Below, one piece after another: positions 56,860 to 64,000 of a DNA stretch of 64,000 nt (the first letter of the stretch is position 1; every line of letters starts with the position of its first letter). Position numbers and translations under genes: made by a program. The notes under the pieces were generated by a model that made no database searches, had not been told where the DNA came from, and was given only the letters and a program-made list of their open reading frames with translations. Source of the stretch: an uncultured Planctomycetota bacterium (lineage in GTDB: Bacteria > Planctomycetota > Phycisphaerae > Phycisphaerales > UBA5793); NCBI GenBank assembly GCA_900696685.1, contig CAADHA010000161.1:1-64000 (forward strand). Reading direction: 5' to 3'.

Positions 56860-59800
56860 ATGCCGCGGCGCTCTGACTTGCGCACGATACTGATCATCGG
56901 GTCCGGTCCCATCGTGATCGGACAGGGTTGCGAGTTTGACTATTCCGGCACTCAGGCGTGCAAGGCCCTCAAGGAAGAGGGCTACCGCGTTGTTCTCGTC
57001 AACTCGAACCCGGCGACGATCATGACCGATCCCGGGTTCTCCGATCGCACCTACATCGAACCCATCACGCCCGAGGCGGTCCGCAAGATCATCGCCAACG
57101 AGAAGCGCCTCGGGAACCCCATCGACGCCCTACTGCCGACGCTGGGCGGTCAGACGGCGCTCAACTGCGCCTGCACGCTCTTTGACAACGGCACGCTCAA
57201 GGAGTTCGGCGTCGAGATGATCGGCGCCACGCGCGAAGTCATCCACCGCGCTGAGGACCGCGAGCAATTCCGCCGGACCATCGAATCGATCGGTCTCGCG
57301 CAGGCCCGGGCCCGCACCGTCACCGACGTGGATCAGGCACGCGCTTTCCTCGAGGAAATCGGCCTGCCCGTGATCATCCGCCCGGCGTTCACGCTCGGCG
57401 GCACGGGGGGCGGCATCGCCTACAACGTCGATGAGTTCGAGGAGATCGTCCGCCGAGGCCTGGACGCCTCCCCCATCGGGCAGGTGCTCATCGACGAATC
57501 GCTCCTCGGCTGGAAGGAGTTTGAACTGGAAGTCGTCCGCGACAAGGCCGACAACGTCGTCATCGTCTGCGGCATCGAGAACATCGATCCGATGGGCGTC
57601 CACACCGGTGACTCGATCACCGTCGCGCCGATCCTCACCCTCACCGACAAGGAGTACCAGCGGATGCGCGACGCGGCGATCGCGATCATCCGCGCCATCG
57701 GCGTCGAGACGGGCGGGTCAAACATCCAGTTCGCCACGAACCCGCAGACCGGCCGGATGGTCGTCGTCGAGATGAACCCCCGCGTGTCGCGTTCCTCGGC
57801 CCTGGCCTCGAAGGCCACGGGCTTTCCCATCGCGCGCATCGCCACCAAACTTGCCATCGGCTACACGCTCGACGAACTGCGCAACGACATCACCGGGACG
57901 ACGAGCGCGTGCTTTGAGCCGACCATCGACTACATCGTCACGAAGATGCCGCGCTGGACCTTCGAGAAGTTCCCCGAGGCGGATGAGACGCTCACCACGC
58001 AGATGAAGAGCGTCGGCGAGGCGATGGCCATCGGCCGCACCTTCAAGGAGAGCCTGCAGAAGGCAATCCGCTCGATGGAAGTGAAGCGTTTCGGCCTCGG
58101 CCTGGACAAGAACGACAAGTGGCTCGAGGCGACGCGCGCCATCGATCACAACCGCCAACGGTCGCTGGACATCAACAGCCCGACGGGCCTCGCGGCGGAC
58201 GGGTCGCCGCTCGTCTGGCCCATCGAGGCGGAGAAACTCCGCCGCAAACTCGGCGTGCCCAGCCAGGGACGCCTCTACTACATCCGCTACGCCATGAAGA
58301 TGGGCTGGACGGACGAGCAGATTCACGACCTCACGAAGATCGATCCGTGGTTCCTCGACCAGATCCGTCAACTCGTCGAGTTTGAGGACCTGCTCTGCTC
58401 GTACACGAAACTCGAAGACGTGCCGCCGGAGGTGATTGCAGAGGCGAAGCGCCTGGGCTACTCCGACCCGCAACTGGCCAACCTCTACATCGGCGACATC
58501 TCGACGCCTGCCATCCTGCGCGTGCGCGAGCATCGCAGGCGCCTGGGCATCGAGCCCGTGTACAAACTGGTGGACACCTGTGCCGCCGAGTTTGAGGCGA
58601 TCACGCCTTACTACTACTCGACGTACGAGACGCCGTTCCACGTTGCCGGCGACCCATCGCAAGCCAGGCGTGATGACGAAATCCGCATCACTGATCGACG
58701 CAAAGTCGTCATCCTCGGAGGCGGGCCTAACCGAATCGGACAGGGCATCGAGTTCGACTACTGCTGCTGCCAGGCGTCTTTCGCGATGCGCGAACTCGGT
58801 TTCGAGTCGGTGATGATCAACTCGAATCCCGAGACCGTCTCGACGGACTACGACACTTCGGATTTGCTCTTCTTTGAGCCGCTCACGCTCGAAGACACGC
58901 TCAACGTGATCGAGCGCCTCAACGGCCGGCCGCTGGGAGGCGAGGGGACGGACGAGCGAGGCCGCAACGGCCTGGTCCACGGCGTCATCGTGCAGTACGG
59001 CGGGCAGACGCCCCTCAACCTCGCGCACGGACTTCTGGCGGGCGGCGCCCCGATCATCGGGACCACCGTCGATTCAATCGATCTCGCCGAGGACCGCGAT
59101 CGCTTCCGCGACCTGCTCAATCGGCTTGACGTGATGCAGCCGCGCAGCGGCATCGCGCGAACCGTTGACCAGGCCGTCGAGATCGCCGGTCGCATCGGCT
59201 ACCCCGTGCTGGTGCGGCCGAGTTACGTCCTCGGCGGGCGCGGCATGGAGATCTGCGACGATCAGAGGGCCCTGCTGGGCTACATGGCCAAGGCCGTCGT
59301 CGCCAGCGACCTGGCCAACGCGCCCATCCTCATCGACGAGTTCCTCGATGACGCCTACGAAGTCGATGTCGACGTGATCGCGGATTATGGCGCCGACGGC
59401 GGCGGTCAGGCGCTGATCTGCGGCGTGATGGAGCACATCGAGCAGGCCGGCGTCCACAGCGGCGACTCCGCCTGCACCCTGCCCCCCCACAGCCTGCATG
59501 CGCCCGTCGTCAAGCGCATCAAGACCATCGCGCGCCAACTCGCCCAGGGGCTGCGCGTCCAGGGCCTCATGAACGTCCAACTCGCCGTCAAGGAGAACAG
59601 CGAACTCGGCGACGAGATCTTCATCCTCGAGGTCAACCCCCGCGCCTCGCGCACCGTTCCCTTCGTCAGCAAGGCCACAGGCGTCTCCTGGGCCAAGGCC
59701 GCGGCAAAGGTCATGGCCGGCGAAACGATCGAAGCGCTCAACCTCGTCGAGAACACGCATCCCCGCTTCATCTCCGTCAAGGAAGCCGTTTTCCCCTTCA

Positions 59801-60387
59801 AGAAGTTTCCGGGAGTCGATGTCATCCTCGGCCCGGAGATGCGCTCGACCGGCGAAGTCATGGGCGTCGACCGCGACTTCGAACTCGCCTACGCCAAGGC
59901 CCTCATGGGCGCGGGCGTCTTCCTCCCCACCTCCGGCAACGTCTTCATCTCCGTGCGCGAGGGCGACAAGGAAGGGATCGTCGATCTTGTCCGCAAACTC
60001 GTCGCGCTGGGTTTTGGCGTCTACACGACCAGCGGCACGCATTACGTCCTTGCCGAGCACGGCATCGAGACCAGGGTGCTGCGCAAGATCAGCGAAGGCG
60101 TGCGCCCCAACGTCCTTGACATGATCAAGAACCGCGAACTTCAGATGATCATCAACACGCCGACGCGCAAGGGAGCAACAACCGACGAGGGCAAGATCCG
60201 TGCGGCCGTCGTGCGCCAGGGCATCCCCATGGCCACGACTCGCACCTGCGCCGTGGCCGTCGTCCGCGCCATCGAGGCGCTGCGGGCGTCGCAATGGCGC
60301 GTCAGCGCCCTTCAGGACCACTACCCCAATGGGGCTCCTTCGCCCGCCACCGTCAAGCGCTCCCCCCAGCGCCTCGCCTCGCGCTGA
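56860..60387 (+). CDS. carB: carbamoyl-phosphate synthase large subunit
   Basis: 1175 aa. Makes carbamoyl phosphate from bicarbonate, ammonia (from CarA) and two ATP, feeding arginine and pyrimidine synthesis. Two homologous ATP-grasp halves are visible: [39 protein letters not shown] and [20 protein letters not shown] in the first; [39 protein letters not shown] and [20 protein letters not shown] in the second. The C-terminal MGS-like allosteric domain includes [20 protein letters not shown] and [17 protein letters not shown]. It is ~100 aa longer than E. coli CarB (1073 aa). carA is not in the window. The 3' end overlaps the next, opposite gene. Confidence 0.96.
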   Translation: MPRRSDLRTILIIGSGPIVIGQGCEFDYSGTQACKALKEEGYRVVLVNSNPATIMTDPGFSDRTYIEPITPEAVRKIIANEKRLGNPIDALLPTLGGQTALNCACTLFDNGTLKEFGVEMIGATREVIHRAEDREQFRRTIESIGLAQARARTVTDVDQARAFLEEIGLPVIIRPAFTLGGTGGGIAYNVDEFEEIVRRGLDASPIGQVLIDESLLGWKEFELEVVRDKADNVVIVCGIENIDPMGVHTGDSITVAPILTLTDKEYQRMRDAAIAIIRAIGVETGGSNIQFATNPQTGRMVVVEMNPRVSRSSALASKATGFPIARIATKLAIGYTLDELRNDITGTTSACFEPTIDYIVTKMPRWTFEKFPEADETLTTQMKSVGEAMAIGRTFKESLQKAIRSMEVKRFGLGLDKNDKWLEATRAIDHNRQRSLDINSPTGLAADGSPLVWPIEAEKLRRKLGVPSQGRLYYIRYAMKMGWTDEQIHDLTKIDPWFLDQIRQLVEFEDLLCSYTKLEDVPPEVIAEAKRLGYSDPQLANLYIGDISTPAILRVREHRRRLGIEPVYKLVDTCAAEFEAITPYYYSTYETPFHVAGDPSQARRDDEIRITDRRKVVILGGGPNRIGQGIEFDYCCCQASFAMRELGFESVMINSNPETVSTDYDTSDLLFFEPLTLEDTLNVIERLNGRPLGGEGTDERGRNGLVHGVIVQYGGQTPLNLAHGLLAGGAPIIGTTVDSIDLAEDRDRFRDLLNRLDVMQPRSGIARTVDQAVEIAGRIGYPVLVRPSYVLGGRGMEICDDQRALLGYMAKAVVASDLANAPILIDEFLDDAYEVDVDVIADYGADGGGQALICGVMEHIEQAGVHSGDSACTLPPHSLHAPVVKRIKTIARQLAQGLRVQGLMNVQLAVKENSELGDEIFILEVNPRASRTVPFVSKATGVSWAKAAAKVMAGETIEALNLVENTHPRFISVKEAVFPFKKFPGVDVILGPEMRSTGEVMGVDRDFELAYAKALMGAGVFLPTSGNVFISVREGDKEGIVDLVRKLVALGFGVYTTSGTHYVLAEHGIETRVLRKISEGVRPNVLDMIKNRELQMIINTPTRKGATTDEGKIRAAVVRQGIPMATTRTCAVAVVRAIEALRASQWRVSALQDHYPNGAPSPATVKRSPQRLASR

Positions 60388-61301
60388 CATTCTCTCATTC
60401 GCGCCGCGACTTCATCGGGGAGCGCCTCGCCGCACTCGGGGCACTTCTCGACCGTGATGCCGCGCAGGTCATAGCCGCATTCGACGCACGTCGGCAGGAG
60501 CAGCCGCTGGCGATACCGCTCGCGCTTGTAGAGCAGCACGAGGCCGGGGCCGAAGACCCACAGCAGCGCCGTGCCGCCGAAGACCAGCCCGGTGTAGGAG
60601 CCGCGGCAGCAGTAGCACTCGTCGCGCCGGTAGGTGAACGCGTGTACCGCCGTCGCCACGAAGACTTCGAGGATGCTCCCGACCAGCAGGCCGCGGATCA
60701 CCCGCGTGAACTGCGTGTAGCGATCGCCGGCGCGCCAGAAGCGCCAGAAGATCAGCGCCCAGAGGCCCCACGCGATGCCGATGGCGAGAAGGCCGGGCCA
60801 CACGCGGAAATCCACGTCGTCAATCTTCTGAATCCGAGTTGTCGAAAGGGTCGATGAACCGTCAGAGATCCGTTGGGCGCCCGTCGCGTCCAGGGCCGTT
60901 TCCGCATCCCAGTTTGTCGCCACGACGTAGCGCCACCAGTCGGGAATCTCGAGCAACGTCGCCGCCAGCCCGACTGAAAGGATGGACGCAATGAGCGCAG
61001 CAGAGAAGATCGACCGCGTCATCGGCCGGCCGCGCAGCGTCGCCCTCATCGTCCACTGCCTGCGCGGCCGCAGGAAAGCCCATTGCGTGCAGACAAACAG
61101 GCCGAGATAGACCGCTACAACGGCCGCGTAGAAAGCGTCGGACTCCGTGCCAAAGCCGATGACGCCCGTGAGGCCTGGCGCAACTTCCGGCCCGTACCGG
61201 AGCGGCACGACCAGCCAGAACACCCCCGCAAGCAGCAACAGCAGCCCCGCCGCGAGCAGCACTCGCCTCCCCCACTTCGCAGCCCGTTGCGATCTCGTCA
61301 T
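60321..61301 (-). CDS. membrane protein with C-terminal zinc ribbon
   Basis: 326 aa. Several membrane segments ([93 protein letters not shown]). Near the C-terminus is [20 protein letters not shown], two CxxC pairs that should bind zinc. This CxxCGYDLRG form is, to my knowledge, very common in Phycisphaerae membrane proteins and supports that taxonomy. The last 67 nt overlap carB on the opposite strand, so the C-terminal ~21 residues are encoded inside carB. Function unknown. Confidence 0.7.
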   Translation of the reverse strand: MTRSQRAAKWGRRVLLAAGLLLLLAGVFWLVVPLRYGPEVAPGLTGVIGFGTESDAFYAAVVAVYLGLFVCTQWAFLRPRRQWTMRATLRGRPMTRSIFSAALIASILSVGLAATLLEIPDWWRYVVATNWDAETALDATGAQRISDGSSTLSTTRIQKIDDVDFRVWPGLLAIGIAWGLWALIFWRFWRAGDRYTQFTRVIRGLLVGSILEVFVATAVHAFTYRRDECYCCRGSYTGLVFGGTALLWVFGPGLVLLYKRERYRQRLLLPTCVECGYDLRGITVEKCPECGEALPDEVAARMRECQREARRWGERLTVAGEGAPLG

Positions 61302-61413
61302 GCGTCCTCACCAGGAACTGTTCCGTTACGCTGCTGATGACCTCATGCGCCGTTGTATTCCCCGGATGCGCAGACTGAGCGGGACATCGATCTCCGCACC
61401 AACCGCTGCCGCC

Positions 61414-61839
61414 CTACGGTCCGCCTTCGTCCGAATACGCGGCCACAGCGCGGCGCTGCGCCAGCCAGCGCGAGACTTCTGCCGCGTCGAAGAGGCCCAT
61501 GATGATGAGCAGCCAGGCGAAGAGGTCGCGGGCGCTCGTGACGGCCAGCATCCACGCGCCCGAACCGCACAACAGAATCGCCGCCACACCCACGACGAGC
61601 AGGCGCACATATCCGCCGATCCGCGGTGCGAGCAATCCGAGGGCGAGTGCGATCGCAAACCCAATCGCCAGGCCTCGCGGGGACCACTTCGCCGTCTGCG
61701 CCGCAGGATGAGTGCTCCATGCAAACATGAACCCCGCGTAGCCGAAGATCACGGCCCCGAAGAGCAGGGACCACGGTGATTCAGTCGCGGGAACAGAACG
61801 CACCCGCTCGTATCCGCTCTGCTCAGGCGCTTCTTGCAT
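61414..61839 (-). CDS. small four-helix membrane protein, unknown function
   Basis: 141 aa from the ATG at 61839. Four membrane segments: WSLLFGAVIFGYAGFMFAWS, GLAIGFAIALALGLLAPRIG, RLLVVGVAAILLCGSGAWML and DLFAWLLIIMGLFDAAEVSR. A short charged N-terminus (QEAPEQSGYERVRSVPATES) and the AYSDEGGP tail are cytoplasmic or periplasmic. Not recognised. It is preceded by a 251-nt non-coding gap (61840-62090) with C-rich and G-rich runs that can pair weakly. Confidence 0.55.
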   Translation of the reverse strand: MQEAPEQSGYERVRSVPATESPWSLLFGAVIFGYAGFMFAWSTHPAAQTAKWSPRGLAIGFAIALALGLLAPRIGGYVRLLVVGVAAILLCGSGAWMLAVTSARDLFAWLLIIMGLFDAAEVSRWLAQRRAVAAYSDEGGP

Positions 61840-62090
61840 GTGAAACCATACCCCGCACTCCAGCCGTCCGCCCGCGCACCGCTGAATGCGGCACGCGGGA
61901 ATCGCGACCCCTCTTCCGGCTTTGCGGGGGAGGGGAAGAGGAGCGTGCGTCTTCACCTTTCACATGGTCGTCCATTCATCGCACAACACGCCGCTGATTG
62001 CCCCCACCCCGGCCCTCCCCCGCCGAGCCGGAGGAGGGAGGAATCCAGTCCACCCGCGCGCGGCCGCACCCTCGCCCTCGCGTTCATCTC

Positions 62091-63308
62091 TTACTTGATC
62101 TCGCACACCGCCACCGGCCGCCGCTCGCGGGCAGAGACGATCGCCGCCTCCAGCACGCACTGCGTCTTGTACGCATCGTCGAAGTCGGGCATGGGAACCT
62201 CGGGCTTGCCGCCGGCGATCATGCGGATGATGTCCGCCGCCATGTTGACGAAGCCATGCTCGTAGCCGAGCACGTGGGCGTCGGGCCACCACGCCGCGGC
62301 GTAAGGATGATTGGCCGCGTCGGTGCACATGATCGTCGTCCAGCCGCGCGTCGCCGCCTCGGCGGTCGCGTCGTAGAACTCCAGTTCGTTCATGCGTTCA
62401 AAGTTGAACCGCAGCGCGCCGCGCTCGCCGTTGATCTCGATCGTGTTGCGATTCTTGTTGCCGGTGGCGAGGCGCGTGGCCTCGAAACTGGCGACCGCGC
62501 CGCCCCTGAAACGCGCAAGAAACAACACCGCGTCATCGACGGTCGAGCGCCCCTTTCGCTCCTTCGCCGCCTGCGGTTTCGCGGCGCCCTTCCCGGCGCT
62601 CCCCTTGATCGCCGCTCCCGCACTCTCGGGAATCACTCGCTGTTTGATAAACGTCTCTTCGATCGCGCCGACAACTTCGGTGATCTCATCGCCGGTGATG
62701 AAGCGGGCCATGTCGATGATGTGGGCGTTGAGGTCGCCGTGGGCCCCCGACCCGGCCACGTCGCCCCTGAAGCGCCAGACCAGCGGCGTCTCCGGTCCGC
62801 CCCACTCCTGAAGGTACGTCGCGCGAACGTGGTAGACGCGGCCGAGGCGACCCGAGGCAACGAGGCGCTGCGCCAGCGCCACCGCCGGGCAGCGTCGATA
62901 GTTGAACCAGACGAAGGTGCGGCACCGGCGCGCCTTGCGGGCCGCGTCCCGCATCGCCCGCGCATCGGCCAGCGTCCCCGCCAGCGGCTTCTCGCACGCG
63001 ACGTGCTTACCCGCTTCAAGAGCAGCGATCGACTGCTCGGCGTGCAGATCGTTGGGCGTGCCAACGTCGATGAGGTCGATCTCGCCGTCCGCGCTCAGGG
63101 CGCGCCATTCGGTGAGCGCGTGCTTCCAGCCCCAGCGCCGGGCGAAGGCGGGAGTCTCGACCTTGTCGCGGCCGCAGACGGCGTGCATCTCAACCGCGCG
63201 CGGCAGGTCGAAGAAACGCCCGACCTTGAGCCAGGCGTTGCTGTGCGCCCGCCCCATGAATTTCGTCCCAATCAGCCCGACCCGCACCGCCCCGCTGCCC
63301 TCGCCCAT
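62091..63308 (-). CDS. Gfo/Idh/MocA-family oxidoreductase
   Basis: 405 aa, NAD(P)-dependent sugar or inositol dehydrogenase family. The N-terminal Rossmann fold begins VRVGLIGTKFMGRAHSNAWL, with IDVGTPNDLHAEQSIAALEA and KHVACEKPLA, in which the EKP motif carries the catalytic Lys. A C-terminal alpha/beta domain has GDLNAHIIDMARFITGDEIT. An insert of ~20 Ala/Lys residues (AAIKGSAGKGAAKPQAAKER) interrupts that domain. The ATG at 63308 follows AAGGAG by 9 nt, better than a TTG three codons upstream. The substrate is not known. Confidence 0.88.
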   Translation of the reverse strand: MGEGSGAVRVGLIGTKFMGRAHSNAWLKVGRFFDLPRAVEMHAVCGRDKVETPAFARRWGWKHALTEWRALSADGEIDLIDVGTPNDLHAEQSIAALEAGKHVACEKPLAGTLADARAMRDAARKARRCRTFVWFNYRRCPAVALAQRLVASGRLGRVYHVRATYLQEWGGPETPLVWRFRGDVAGSGAHGDLNAHIIDMARFITGDEITEVVGAIEETFIKQRVIPESAGAAIKGSAGKGAAKPQAAKERKGRSTVDDAVLFLARFRGGAVASFEATRLATGNKNRNTIEINGERGALRFNFERMNELEFYDATAEAATRGWTTIMCTDAANHPYAAAWWPDAHVLGYEHGFVNMAADIIRMIAGGKPEVPMPDFDDAYKTQCVLEAAIVSARERRPVAVCEIK

Positions 63309-63424
63309 GTCCGGCAACTCCTTCCCAAGAGAGGCGGGAGTCTATCCGTTGTGTGACATGACGACGCGCACCGCGTAGGTCGGGCCAAGGCTCGGCGCGG
63401 GCCCGGCACTTCTGCTGCAGACCA

Positions 63425-64000
63425 TCAAGGAAATGTAAACTCGACACGATTCGACCTTCGGCAGTTGGCGATCTCGACGCACTGGAGATAGACGGTCGTG
63501 TTCGACCAGCCGCTCGGTACAGTGGTCGAGTAGATCGCCGCGCCGTTTGCACCGGCCGTCGCCGTGACCAGCCCCCGAAGAACTGATCCGGTCTGAGTGA
63601 GAGTCCCGATCGGCCAAACGGCCCGGAAGGAGAATCTCGATGAAGCACAAGCGGCACACGTACCGAAAGGCGCCGCGCTCCAGCAGAAGGGCGCCCATCT
63701 CGTTCTCCGTTTCGCCGAGCCGGAGGCGGAACCGGCAACGGTCGATGCGCTCATGATGCCTGAGAATACGATCGCGAAGGAACTCAACGAGCCAAGCCGT
63801 GGTCTGCCTGTGCAACTCCAGAGCCTGGTCACGGTTGAAGCCCCGCTCCATCCAGTGGTCGGCCTGAAGCGGGCGCACGAGCATGTCGCCCGTCAACTCA
63901 CGACGGCCGGGCGCCTCCTCGTACAACTGGCCCTCCGCCTGCGAGGACACGGCGAGTACGCTGAAGAGGATCATCGCGATGGAGCCGGCGCGCAGTATAG
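63425..64000 (-). pseudogene. frame-shifted secreted protein, protease-propeptide-like start and beta-domain tail
   Basis: Two reading frames join to make one plausible protein. From the right edge one frame gives a signal peptide (AMILFSVLAVSSQAEGQ) and then RRELTGDMLVRPLQADHWME, AWLVEFLRDRILRHHE, RFRLRLGETENEMGALLLER and AFRYV, which recalls the propeptide of planctomycetal subtilisin-type proteases. Near 63610-63640 sense passes to another frame, WPIGTLTQTGSVLRGLVTAT, then GAAIYSTTVPSGW and VEIANCRRSNRVEFTFP up to the stop at 63425. That tail matches the secreted protein at 55717-56631. No catalytic domain lies between. A sequencing error or real decay could explain it. The 5' end may lie beyond the window. 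Confidence 0.5.

Noticed and set aside
57718-59028. Open frame of 436 codons antisense to carB
   Set aside because: carB is unmistakable on the plus strand; the antisense frame is a codon-usage artefact.
61840-62090. C-rich and G-rich runs in the gap as a regulatory RNA
   Set aside because: They can pair only loosely, there is no promoter or T-run, and such runs are common in GC-rich intergenic DNA.
1-64000. Prophage, integron, intact IS, tRNA or rRNA genes
   Set aside because: No integrase, transposase, phage structural gene, clover-leaf tRNA pattern or rRNA sequence was recognised on either strand.

Overview
The window is GC-rich, gene-dense bacterial DNA. It most likely comes from a motile member of the Planctomycetota, class Phycisphaerae or a close relative. 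This is inferred from several signs together: a membrane protein ending in a CxxCGYDLRG...CPECG zinc ribbon, a prepilin-like protein with the RAFTLVELMVVI start and a C-terminal 'GFLDGH' motif, an ECF sigma factor next to a transmembrane Ser/Thr kinase, secreted proteins with a shared beta-type tail, and a single long flagellar cluster with FlbD, FlhF/FlhG and FliA. No rRNA, tRNA, CRISPR array or intact insertion sequence was seen.

Layout. 1-2625: cell-surface polysaccharide genes (CE4 deacetylase, Wza-like export lipoprotein, GT4 glycosyltransferase). 2675-4143 (minus): trpF coupled to an acetyltransferase-like gene. 4313-9508: a small lipoprotein, an HU-type protein, a stand-alone receiver protein followed by two small proteins of unknown function, and a large membrane-anchored TPR protein. 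9580-38400: a nearly continuous plus-strand flagellar cluster, in the order flgN-like, histidine kinase, sigma-54 activator, flgB, flgC, fliE, fliF, fliG, fliH, fliI, fliJ, motE-like, fliK, flgD, a TIGR02530-like gene, flgE, flbD, motA, motB, fliL, fliN, fliO, fliP, fliQ, fliR, flhB, flhA, flhF, flhG, a small membrane protein, fliA. 38469-40047: folK and a short mgtE. 40064-44302 (minus): an aminotransferase, a Ser/Thr kinase and an ECF sigma factor. 44508-48574: a PcrA/UvrD helicase and a B12/radical-SAM protein. 48722-54264 (minus): a coiled-coil protein, nuoH, manC, a small conserved protein, ruvA, plsC. 54387-56631: a DUF2946-like protein, a pseudopilin and a secreted protein. 56860-60387: carB. 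60321-64000 (minus): two membrane proteins, a Gfo/Idh/MocA oxidoreductase, and a frame-shifted gene for a secreted protein running to the right edge.

How it fits together. The flagellar cluster supplies the MS-ring, the C-ring (FliG and FliN), the export gate and its ATPase, rod and hook proteins, the stator, placement factors (FlhF/FlhG) and two tiers of regulation: a sigma-54 kinase/activator pair at the front and FliA at the back. Many start codons overlap the preceding stop, so much of it is probably co-transcribed and translationally coupled. fliM, the filament, hook-junction, L/P-ring and chemotaxis genes are not in the window.

Points that stand out: the activator has GACTGA where GAFTGA is expected; FlhB has NPEH where NPTH is expected; fliM is missing from its usual place between fliL and fliN; TCCGGA palindromes cluster around the fliA promoter; a sigma-54-like promoter lies before motA; a 16-bp inverted-repeat element sits between ruvA and plsC; and the gene at the right edge looks like a protease remnant with a frame break.
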